Shown here one piece after another: positions 12,501-24,500 of a stretch of 64,000 nucleotides of DNA. Every line of letters begins with the position of its first letter. The first letter of the stretch is position 1. Below the pieces are notes generated by a model. It did no database searches. It was not told where the DNA came from and was given only the letters and a program-made list of their open reading frames with translations. A program made the position numbers and the translations under genes. Source of the stretch: Channa striata (Eukaryota; Chordata; Actinopteri; Anabantiformes; Channidae); NCBI GenBank assembly GCA_033026295.1, contig CM065182.1:20458215-20522214 (forward strand). The letters are read 5' to 3'.

Positions 12501-15500
12501 AGGAATATTGACACTATTAATATATAACAGAATCTTTTTCTCTACTGTGATATCAATCAATCAACAATTAATCCCAAGTTTTTATAAACCTGTGATCTTT
12601 GCTTGTTAGGTACATGGACAGGAATAGGGAAGTAACCAGAATCAAGAGAGAGGAGATCAGGAGGCTGAAAGAGCATCTGACACTGCTTCAGCAGCGACTG
12701 GAGAGGTACTTCTTGTCTAGCAGTACCTGTTTATTCAGCCATGATCAGTGCTGGACATGGAGAGCAACTTCTCACACTGAATTTAACAACCAGGGTACAC
12801 AGAGAAATCAGTTTTCTCAGGTAATCTGGGAATGCATCTACGAAACATATTTACTGGAAATCTGCCTATACATGCATCAGAAGACTAATGTGATTTCCCC
12901 TCCTGATTAAATGACAGGTAGAAATTCAGCCAGAGAGAGCAGATTCAAACCTGGTTACTTAAGTCCATGTAAATGCGCTTACTGACTGTGATCACACTTT
13001 TTCTCCACTCTCTTTTCCTTTGTCTTTCCGTCATCTTGTTGACACACACTATTTCTGTCCGCTGTCAGATATCTGAGTTATGGCTCAGGCCCCAAGAGGT
13101 TTCCTCTGGCAGATGTCCTACAGTATGCTATGGAGTTTGCCTCTAGTAAACCAGTGTGTACCTCCCCAGTGGAAGACATTGACTCATCGGCGCCTCCTGG
13201 TGGCACAACAGGACAGCAGCTTCCCCAGCCATGGCAAGTTTTATTAAAGACAAATGTGAAGCCTTTTTTCTATCATTGTTTCTGTTTCAGGAGTGGGGAC
13301 AGAGAACAAGCATCAGACATGTGTTCACCTGAGTGGCGCTTTTCCATTTGTTTAGTTTTTACTTCTTATATAATGGTTTAATTTAAATAGTTAGATTCTA
13401 AGTTACAAATTTTACATTTTATAATTAAACAGACCCATGTTTGGATGCTGGCTGTGGGCACGGTTTTTGTTTTGACCCTCAACCATGATCAATCACTTTA
13501 ATGCTGCTATGTGTGTTGTATTAAAACATTAGAATAGAGCAGTTTTCTGATTGTATTTTGATTTTTAATTCATATACAATGTCTTTAACTGTGCAGCACA
13601 GCTGAGCAGGAGTCATTGCCTCCCCTAGAGAGTTCAGGCCCAATGTCAGGTCCCACCACAGCTCCCACTGCAGCCCAGCAGCAGAGAGTACCCATTCACA
13701 AGCCCTTTACCCAGTCCCGGCTTCCACCTGACCTTCCCATGCACCCTGCCCCACGCCACATCACTGAAGAAGAGCTGAGGGTGCTTGAAGGCTGCTTGCA
13801 TCGCTGGAGGAGTGAAGTGGAAAATGACACCCGTGGTAGGTCTGCCTGTACCCACATTGTTTGTTTGTTTTTGTACAAAATTTAAAAATGAACATTAGAT
13901 TCACACTGAGTAATTAATTTTATGTCCTTTCCACCAGATCTGCAAGGCAGTATAACCAGAATCCACAGAACTATTGAGCTAATGTACTCTGACAAATCGA
14001 TGATGCAGGTGAGCAGCAGGTTAAGGAACAAAATTATTTGCAAAAAAAAAAACGGCAACTGTTACAATTGTTAATCAGCATGTAACATCTACTTTGTTTT
14101 TCCAGGTTCCATACCGGCTTCACGCAGTGCTGGTCCATGAAGGCCAGGCCAATGCAGGCCACTACTGGGCTTACATCTATGACCCCATCAGCGTTGCTGG
14201 ATGAAGTACAATGACATCTCAGTCACCAAGTCGTCCTGGGAGGAGCTGGTCAGGGACTCCTTTGGAGGCTATCGCAACGCCAGTGCCTACTGTCTAATGT
14301 ATATCAATGACAAGAAGCCCTTTCTCATAGAAGGTACACATGGTGTTAAGTAAAATTTATCATGTGTATTTATGGGTGGTGAGTGTCGCTATTTCGATCC
14401 AGTACTAATGATGCACAGTTGTAGGGCTTGTGAGTGTTGTGTGTATGGCTCGTTTTGTCGAGTTATCCTTTTTTCTCACTGCACCTTTATTGGACTGTTG
14501 AACTACAGTAACAAACCCAAAAGCAAATTGACTTTTTATCTAAATTATTACTGAACCATTTCAATTCTAGGTGCCCATTTAAAAAAAAAAAAGTTTTAAA
14601 GCATGTGTTGAACGTATGTAGATCTTCTGCCACTGTCTGCTTCATCCAGTCTGGAGACTATCCTGAGGCTTCCCAAAGGATCTCAGACTTCGCACACTCC
14701 CAAAACATTCTCAGTCCACAAATGGACCTGCTAGATACATTCACGTGCCCACAACTTCCAAAGTCACCCTCACCTGGTCTCATATTACACCCACGTTTAA
14801 GTGCTCTTCTGAGCCCACTGGCAGGCCTCTGCAGGCTGGCAAATCAGAACAGAGTGGAGTTGGGGTGAGGCAGGCTTAAAGAGACAGGATCTAAAATGAA
14901 TCACTTTGTGGTGATTTAGACAATTTAGACCTGCCCTGGAAAAGTAATATAACTACTTATGATGAAAATCTCTTCAGTTTATTGAGAGGGGATAAAGGTG
15001 AATGTTTAAGTACTGTAACATGGAGAAATATAGTCCTTTTTTCCACTGAAACAATAATACAGTTAAATTAATTTTAATAAGCTTTCATGTTGATTTCACA
15101 ACAATTAAGTTCTTGTTCTCTTCTGGTATCTCTGCAGAAGAATTTGATAAAGAAACAGGACAGATACTGAGTGGTATGGACAAATTGCCTGCAGACCTAA
15201 AGCACTATGTGAAGGAGGACAACGAGCTCTTCGACAAGGAGATCGAGGAGTGGGACATCCTGCAGGCCCGCAAAGCCCAGCAGGAGAAGCTGGCTCTGGC
15301 CACAGCGGCTGCAGCTGCTGCCTCCGCTGCATCCAGCACCTCCACTTCCTCCTCTTCCCCTCAGCCCATGAGCATTGAATCCAGCCCTCCAGACAATGCA
15401 GGTCAGGGTCATGACTACCACAAGAATGAGGAGAATGCTTAAATCAGTTCTTGGTTTTATGATAGATGCTGCGGTTCAATAACATTGCTCCTTACAAATT

Positions 15501-18500
15501 TGTAAAAGGACCTTGAAAAATGCATGTCCCCTCTACAGCTTTTTACTATCTTTAACAAATTGTTCTGCAAGTTTTTCTGCCCATTCAGGCCAATTACGAA
15601 GGTTGTCATAAAAAAACAAAATTCTGTTTCTTCTGCAGGTGTTTTGAGAAAAAGGCAGATTGTTTCAGTTTCCTCTCTTGTATATGAATTCCAAAAGATG
15701 TCCAGAGAAATCAGCTGTTGTGTCAAACACAACTACGTGTTTAAGACTTTTTCACTGTAGCGTCTGTGTGTACATGAGGCACAACGTAAAAGAATGTGAA
15801 AGGAAACAGTGTTTTGTTTGCAGCACATGAGAACTTTGCATCTTAAAAAAATAAAAGTTTTACAATAACAGTGCGTTTGTTAAAGAGGCTAGTGAGGTAT
15901 AGGGGTACCAGCACTTTTAGCCATGTCTGCTTCTTTTGGATACCTTTAATGTGTGCACATAAAAGTTTAAAATGAAATCCGATTGCTGATAAATGCAATA
16001 TCTACAGTCATGCTTACACTAATTCAGATCACTTTACCTTGCACATATGGCAGTTGTGTTGATAAGAAAATTTGAACACATTTGAAATTACTTGTGTAAA
16101 AAAGAAAACATAAACAACTGCTTTTTTCTGTATTTCTCTGATGGTGGTGTTTTGTACCTGCAGTACCCCAGCAGGACCCAGAGTACATGGAGCAGCCATC
16201 ACCGACAAGTGACTCCAAGCACCTGCAGGAAGACACACAGCGAGCCATCTCCAGGGCCGCTGCTGAACAGGAGGAGAGAAGCCCAGAAGCACTGCTAAGC
16301 GCTGTATGTTCAATATACAAAGGCATACAGAGCACTCACACCGAATCAGTTTTTCCCCGTTACACCTTATGTCTTTTTCACACGAGTGTGGTAATAGTAA
16401 TCAACAAAATGATTGGTATCCACCTGCAGCCCTGCCAGCCTGTACTCGTTTTGTCTAGCAGGTCTGTATTAAGATTTCAAAGAACGTTGGTAGAATGTGT
16501 CAATTTGTCTGCCACAGTGTGCCTTCATTAGCCTTGACAGAGCTCTGAGCTCTAAACAACAACAGCGCTAAAGAATGGCAGTCAGTGTGATTTACCAGGA
16601 GCCATGTTTAGTCAGTCACATAGTTGCATTTCATGGATGTCTTAACTGTAACGTTTTTTTAAAGCAGCCTTCAGCTCGTCTGTGTTGTTGGGCTGGGTGT
16701 TTATCTTTATGTTGAAGACTTTCTTAGGGGTCAGATATTAGCTGGCCAGTCATTTCTATAGGACTCTACTGTGTATTCAACTACGTTATTTATTTTTCTG
16801 TATTTATTTTCAGATACTGTGCGAATTTAGTCTTTTGAGTCTAAAACCAAAGACTTCTGCTTTTAAGGAAACTAAAGCTTCCCCCTGAAGTATTCCCCTT
16901 CAGTGTTTTTTTCCTGTTTGAATTTGCATTGCCAATAGGAACTTTAGTGACACAGGCTGGCCAACAAATAGTATGCATTTCTGAATTCTCATATTGATTT
17001 GTGGTAAGTCTGTAGACTTATTATTGACTTTCCCTTCAGGCAAAAGGCAGTAACACATCCTATTTCAACTCTTGACACTAGTGTTTATCTTCAAAAAAAT
17101 GTTGAACGGTATAAACATATGCCCATGGCGTATTAACACATCGATTTCTGATATTGGACTGTTTACCTCACAAAGAATATAGGGATTACCAGTTGCTCAC
17201 TCTCAGAAGACCTGGGCTGCAGTCTGCTGTGATCACCACCGTCTTAAGATCTACATCATTAAATGACTATCAAATTATTTATTATTTCCGCATGATCACA
17301 TCTTTTTAATTTTAATGGGAACATAATTGCATGAAAAAAAATCAAAAGCTTAATAATACCAACACTCCTAGGACAAAAATTACAACAGTTTTGAGCATTC
17401 ACCACTGGTCACTGCTGCATGGCCATTTACCCCAGGGAGAGACAAACAACAGGGAACAGTTGTGGGTATCCACTATCCCTCTGTACTGGCTGTTCTCCTG
17501 TTAAAAAAGGAGGTGCTTAAATGTCATATCAAAGTTATGAACAGACAAATTAAAACTCAAACCAGTCCTAGGACAAAAATGACAGCTTCAAACCTTCTCT
17601 CCATTCCACATTGTCTCAGTGTTTAAGTTTAATTATATGGCTACAGTTCCTTAGTTAGCAGTTTGGAAAGTACTTACTCTGCACTAGGACCTCAAAACAA
17701 CTTTCTAAGAACTTTTTTGGTCCGTAGGTCCCGCAGTAAACATGATAAAGAGAGAACCTGAACCAAGTAAAAGTGCCGTTTTGTAGTGGTTTTTTCCCCT
17801 AATATGTGTGTGTTCCTTGCCTCCCCATCAGTATCCTTCCTGTTTTCTTCTGTCCCATTCTCTTTACAGTCTACTTTCCCTCCTACATCCCCTCAGCCTG
17901 AGGTCCAGGTGAGCACCCCTTCCACACCTCCTCCTGACCTGGTCAAGGAGGATGAGTCCCCTGGCCAGCATACGGTAGAGGTGGCCATTCCCAATGTGGG
18001 GACCTTTGTCATTGAGTCAGAAGAGGGGGGTTACGATGATGAGGTAGTGCTTGCTCAGACAATTTTCTCTTCCTTTTGGTGCTGAGAAATATGTACTTAT
18101 TTGACATATGGAGTGAGAGCATCACTGGCCCCTCACATGGCTCTAAGTAAGAGTTTTCACACCTGAGAAAATTTTACACTTTATTCAGACTGATGTCAGG
18201 ATTGGCTTGAGGCTGAAAATGTCACTATGTAAGACTGACCTCTTTGCTGGCCTTTCTGCACCACTCTAGTGTGAAAAGTCACTTCTTGAGCCAGTCCGTG
18301 TCTTGGCACAATGGTTGGCATTTTTCATAAAGCTTGGGTTTGTCTGCTTCACCACAAGACATTGTTAGGTGAAAAACGCAACGTCCATAATGCACCCGTG
18401 ATGGTGTGTTATTAGTTTTTTTGCAGTTGTCATGAAATAGTATTTTCCTTTTGGGGTTGGCTTCATATCAACAGTAGTGGAAGATTAGTGTTTTGGTTGT

Positions 18501-21500
18501 AGAATTGCTGTTGTTAGTCAACCTGTTCCCTCACGTCCCTGCATTTTTGGCTGTCTATCAAAAACAGCTGTCATATGACTGCTAAAGTTTTCACAAATTA
18601 TCCTTGCGAGGATTGCACAGTGTGCCATTGGACTGACTGGCTGCGTCCCTCACTGTTGTCACCCTAACCAATGCATGGGCTGTTCAGTGATGCCTGGCAT
18701 GCCCTGACTGGTATGCTTTTTTTTTGTAGTGCCTCAAAGCACGTAACATAGTGGTTGACCTTGCTTGGTTTGTCACAAGGATCTATTGTTTTGTTTAACA
18801 TGGTTCCTGCTTCCTGGGCAGGCTATGATGACCCCCAACATGCAGGGTATAATAATGGCCATTGGCAAATCCAGCAGCGTATATGAAAAGAATGGCCCTG
18901 AAGCAGCCTTTTTTAAGGTACAGCCATCTCTACCTCCCTTTTATGTTTGTCCATTTGTCGGTCTTCTCTTGTAACCTTATATTGTGATGGATAAAGATAC
19001 GGTAGTATTACAGTATTTAACTATTATTATTATTCCAACCAATGTGATTCTGTTGTTATGGTTTAATATGAATCAAATCTTAACTATTTCAGTGAATCAT
19101 TGTCTTTATCTTTCATGCTCAGTTCCAAACTTTGTGAATATAATGTTCTAAATCTGTTCTAAAAACTAGCCTGCACCTCTTAAATCACAAAGAAATTAAA
19201 TCTCCTTTAAGCAGATTTCACTGGACATTTGAGTACTGCTTGATGCACTGTTGGACTGTTAGAACAAACACATTTTATATTTAAGAGTAAAATAAAATAA
19301 ATTGGGACAGAACAAGACAGAAAACTACAGACACATACAGATGTGCTTAAATTTTAACCCAGCTGTTGTAGAATTATGAATTCTTTCTAAAAAAGTGTTA
19401 GGGTTCTAGATAGAATGTCTAACGTTCTACAAAAATAAATGTGTCTGCTATTTCTTTATCATCAAAATGAAAAAAAAATCTTAGAGATTTAAGTGCATAG
19501 GAAATTGTGGAAGTGTTCTGTTTTCAGAACTACCATTGGCATAGTTACGTAATTGCAAAGCTAAAGATGAAAGATGAAGTGAATAACACAGATTGTCTTA
19601 TTACATTGGCACCTGCTTAGGGTAGGATATCTGGGCAGCGCGTAAAAGGTCTTTTCTTGAAGTTGATCTTTTGAAAGTAGGAAAAGGGAAAAGTAGGAAA
19701 AGGTGAAGGATCTTTGAAAGTTGATACAGAAGTAACAGTCAAAATGGTTGAAACAGGGTTGACAGGTTGATAACCTTACAAAGAGAAAATGGGACAAAAA
19801 ACAATCGAATATCATATTAGTGCCAGTAACATTCTTGACCTACACTAATGCTACAGGAACAGTTATTTAACCAAATGAGCCAAATGAACTTCACAGTAAG
19901 TTTTGTTTTCTTTTTACACAAAGTTAGCTTGCATACCAGTGACCTCCCTATGGTTCACCAAAGCGATAAAGCATCCCCTTCTCATTCCAGTTGAGTTAAA
20001 AGAGTAGAAAAACTTCAATAGCTTTAGATCAACTTTGACCTACCACTCTTATCTGCTTCTGCACTCTGTTGCAGTCCAGTCTTTCATCTGCCCTTATGTT
20101 TACATTCTTTTTCCCCGGAACCTCCCCTTTCTATTAGCAACCATTGCTACCTTAGAAAACTTTGTTATTGTTACTTGTATTTGTCCCTTTTCCTTATAGT
20201 TCTGTGTGTGCTCTAGGTTCCAAGTTTATTTCCACACCTTCCAATTGAGCTCCTGGTTACCTAACCCAAGGAGATCACACCCCTTATTTAATCCCTTGTT
20301 GCTCTTCTATAGGGATTAAAACAACCAGTCGTCTGACATCTTGGTAGGTTTCATGTCTTTCTTTGCGGGATTCTTATGAGCTGGCTTTAAATTGAGACTT
20401 GGTAGCTTGGGAACGTCTGGACATTAACGTCTCACAATGCCCTTTTCATCAGGATTTACTCCGACCACCCTGGCAAGTTTGTATTGACCCCTCAAAGCAT
20501 TTTGATCAGCAAGCCAGACAATATCTCCTACAGCAACATTCCATTCCCTAGTGTGCCACTTGTTCCTGACAAACAGTTTTGGTCCTGCCAGCTAGCTCCA
20601 CTTGATCCAGAACTTGTTTACCTCAGCTTGGATGACTCTTAATCTCTAAAAAGGGTATTGTATAAGGGTATTGTTCGAACTGGAAATCCCCAGGGTCCCC
20701 CAAAGGTCCAGTTCTTCCTAGTAGAAGTGAATTGGGACTAATGTATTCCACACAGTCCTCTCGACTCAGTGTCCTAGCATCTATGGGTCTCTTGTTGGTT
20801 AGATTGGCTGCCATGAAAAGGAATGTCTGAAATTCACCCCATGTGAAAACACTTTTGCTGGCCAGGTCGTGCAGTGACCACTTCACTATGCAACAGCAGC
20901 TTCTGTCGCTCCATTCCTGTGAAGCGAATCAGCAAGGTGAATCTTCCAGGACCACTCAGTGGCATGTTTAACTACTTCTTCCTCGACTTTTGAGACCTCC
21001 AAAAGATTTAGAAATCCGTAGAGATCTTTGAGGGCAGGCCTAGCTCCAACAAAATTTGATCCTGCATCTGACCACACCTTCCTTTGGTGGTCTCTTAGCG
21101 CTGTAAACCTCTGGTACGCCAGCATAAATCCCTCAGCTGATTGGTCACTGACATCAGTCAGTATGGCCCTCGATGCCATACAACAGAAAACAATCCCCCA
21201 GACTTTGAGTCTTACTCGTTTCTATATTTCATCTTTCACCTCATAGGGTTCAAACAAGTCCATGGCCACGAACTTGGAACAGTGCTCCTGGCTTAGCCTG
21301 CTCTGGAGGCAGTTCACTCATAATTTGCTGGCGCTGCTTTGCTCTAGCATTCCTGCAGATCACACAGCTGTCTACTACTTTTTTGGCTAACCTTCGACCT
21401 TTGATCACCTAGGCTTTCTTTATCATCCTTAGGAGAGTTCCTGCTACTCCCTCATGATTCACGTAGTGAGTTTCTTGTGCCACTGATATGGATATCCTAG

Positions 21501-24500
21501 CTTCATAAGGTAAAATGGGTACTACTGTTTTGTCGTCACTGAAGAACTGAATTCTGGCTCCACAGACTTGAAATCCAGAGTACTTATCTTTGTACACCAC
21601 TAACCTGTGACTGCCCCTCCTGAGCTGCCAATAAGAGGTCTTTGAACGCATCTTCACGCTCGCCACCTTCGCTGGCTGTTAGCGCAGCTACTTTACTTTC
21701 CCTCAATGACATTTACTTTCTCCTTGTCTGGCTTTCAGCCACATCTTAGCATCTCCCCACACCCATTCAATGACGTCAAGTAGTTTGGGCAAATTGCTGA
21801 AGTGTCTAACATTCACAATGAATTTGACTGCATAACCAGCTGGCTTTCTTTGGACTTTGCTTTGCTGAGTTTAGTGTCAACTCTGTCCAGTACCTCAGAG
21901 TTGTTATAGTTCTTTGTTTTAAAGTTTCTCTCAAGGTAAAACTCCAAGTCCCTTTTCACCTGAGCTCTTGTTACTACTGCTGAAAATGCTTTCCTTTGGA
22001 GTTGATTGACATTTTCTCTTGCGTCAGCTACAACCTCACTTGCAGATTTTGTTGGCCACCTTTTAACTGGCCACCTCAGGAACTCTGGTCCTCTTTGCCA
22101 TTCATTATCCTCCCCAAGGTCTGTAAGTGCTGCTCCTCTTGTGACAATATCAGCAGTGTTAGGTTGCCTGGAATCCACCACCAGTTTTTGACTCCAGCCT
22201 TTTGGATCTTTCCAATTCTGTTGGCAAAAAAGGTCTGTCCGCTATCTCTGTGAATTGCTCCCAGCACGGTGCGACTGTCCACCAAGTGAAACCACTTCTC
22301 AACCTCCATGTGGCTATGCTTCTCAAAGTATTTTCTGAATCTGGCTGCAAAAACTGCACCACAAAGCTCAGCTTTGACTGCATCCCCTTTTTGGTCTACC
22401 TGTGTTAATTTAGCCTTTGATTCAACCAATCTTACAGCTGTACCTCCACATGTTTCTCACCTAAGATACATCATTGCTCCATATGACTTGTCACTTCCAT
22501 CTGAGAATGTAATCCCCATGGCTTTCCCTGCAAACCAGCTGGTGTAAGGCCCCTGTGGAATTTTATCTGGCCAAGGTCAGGATATTCTTCAGTTTGATGG
22601 CCTCCTCCCGCAGACCCTCTGAGAGTGGCTTATCCCACGCCTCTTGGGCCAGTCCTCCTTTTACACCTTCCTGAAAGGCTTTCCTAACAAGATTAGCTCC
22701 TTCCTGCTTTGTTGGTGTAACTAGCCCTATTGGGTCATACAGCCCTGCTACTTGGTTTAGCAGCTCTTTTCTAGTCAGTGGGTTTGGAGTCTTTAGCCTT
22801 ACTTCTTCTCGCTGCAGGTCTTGGCTTGTCCGCATCTTTCTTTTCTTCCATGAAAAGTTGATTGAGGTCATCATATGGAGCTTATCCCTCTCAACCAGAT
22901 AGACCCTATACCCAAGGCCTTATTTTCTTAATTGTTAGTTTGGTTTGGGTGAATCAGGGCTTTGCATTTCTCAGCTGACTCTTTTGTTGCTAAGTTTTCA
23001 GCTGTGCTTTCTGACCTCCCACTTTGCCCTGACCAAACCCATGGTTTGAGAGAAAAACCACCAGCCTTCAAGATCTCCTTAACTCTTCTGTAAGCTTGTC
23101 CAGCCTCTGCTTGGTGTTGTGGGATGTGGATATGTCATCCACATAGGAGTCTTCCTCCAAGACTCTGTGAGCCTCAAGTAGGTCAGAGAACCTTTGAACC
23201 CGAGCAGTTACCTGCATCGCTACTTTTTGCTATTGCTATTTTTCTGTTTCTCCTCTTGTTGTCCTGAGTTGTTCGAGTCTCTCATACATGTTCTCCTGTT
23301 TCTTCAGGAACTTCAGGAGAGAATCAAAAAGCTTGTCAGACGTGACGCCATTGCTAGGATCAAGCATGACTACAAACCAGTCTTTCTTAGCAAATTCGGG
23401 TACCTTGCTTTTCAAGGATTTGATTGTGAGAGCCTTCTCCACAGTCTGGATTAGATCAGTCACCTTCCTAGGTTGGTTTCCCTTTACAGGAGCAATCCTT
23501 TCCAGTTCTTTGATTATTTCCAGTTGTCTCTCTTATTGCCACTGAATGTAGGTAGTTTTATAAGCTTGATTTTCACAAGCGTAATGGGCACAGCCGGCTC
23601 TTCTCTGTCACGTCTGTGCTCTGTACCCTTTGCACCTTTTGCAATTTTCCGTGTTCTAGTAAACTCTCCTTTCCTTGCCTCAAGCTTGTTTTTAGAGGCC
23701 TCTAGCTCCCTAACTCGATTTTGAAATCCAGTTTTCTTTGTGCTAGGAATCCATGGTTCCCAGTTTGAGAGTTCTCACTGAATTGCTAATCAGATTTTCC
23801 AGAAGGGTTAATTGCATCTCATAGGCTTCACAGATCATAGTGTACTACAATAGAGTATTCATACTCACAGGCTCTTTCTTCTTCTTCAAAGTCTGTTCTC
23901 TTTTGAGTTTGTTATTGTTACTTGTATTTGTCCCTTTTCCTTATAGTTCGACGTTTACTCAAGGTTCCAAGTTTAGCTCCACAGTGACTTTGACCCGATA
24001 CCCCAACTTATGATGGTTAGATGACTGTGTCCAAATAGCAGTTTCTGTGGAGTATTCCCAGTATAAAGGCACAGTAGTGGAAGGAAAACCAGTAAACCAC
24101 TGATGTGGTAAGCGAAGGGTAGCCCGTCTGGTCCAATCCCAATAAGGAGTTACTTAAGCACAAGTTGGCTAGATATGTAGAGGCAGTGTATTCCAGCTTG
24201 TTGCTTATAAAGCTGTGTAGCCACAGATTGCTCAAAAGATGTCTTGATCTGTTGGAGCTCTTTTTGGCAGCATGAAGGGGACCTGCACAAGGTTATGCAG
24301 GTGGTTTTAATGTTGTGGGTAATTAGATTTAGTTTATATTACAAATTACATCAAACATATAAAGTACCTAAAACGCAACAGCACTGTGTTCAGTAAAGAA
24401 AACCTCGGCTTTGATGGACTTGATATTCAATGGCTTGACCTCAATCGGACACACCAGCCTTAGTTTTGTTAACATTTTCAGCAAATGCCCTGTAACCTAA

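Larger units (their letters stand above)
19722..23983 (-). mobile_element. Degenerate BEL/Pao LTR retrotransposon (minus strand)
   Basis: On the minus strand the order is gag, RT end, RNase H-like, integrase, as in BEL/Pao. A 74-bp block recurs at 20163-20236 and 23910-23983 (40 bases identical, then diverged), reading TG...CA, and is taken as LTR sequence. Read on the minus strand each copy starts TGTGGA. The left (3') LTR probably extends leftward to about 19.72 kb; the right (5') LTR is cut down to roughly this block. Frames are broken by many stops and shifts, so the element is dead. The outer left boundary and target duplication are not resolved. Confidence 0.85.
19562..24330. mobile_element. 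Tc1-like DNA transposon relic split by an LTR retrotransposon
   Basis: Two diverged pieces of a teleost Tc1-like element flank the BEL/Pao insertion in the same orientation. The left piece, about 19562-19720, has AGTGAATAACA, ACATTGGCACCTG and TCTTGAAGTTGAT. The right piece, about 23986-24330, has GATGGTTAGATGACTG, AGCCCGTCTGGTCCAATCC and the end GGTGGTTTTAATGTTGTGG. The family assignment comes from recognising this element family; the end sequence also recurs at 36115-36135. No usable transposase frame remains. It lies in the intron between cassette exon B and exon 21. Confidence 0.7.

Noticed and set aside
18036..18048. TGAGGTAGT, resembling the let-7 5' end
   Set aside because: It spans the end of cassette exon A and its donor; the next bases do not match let-7 and there is no hairpin.
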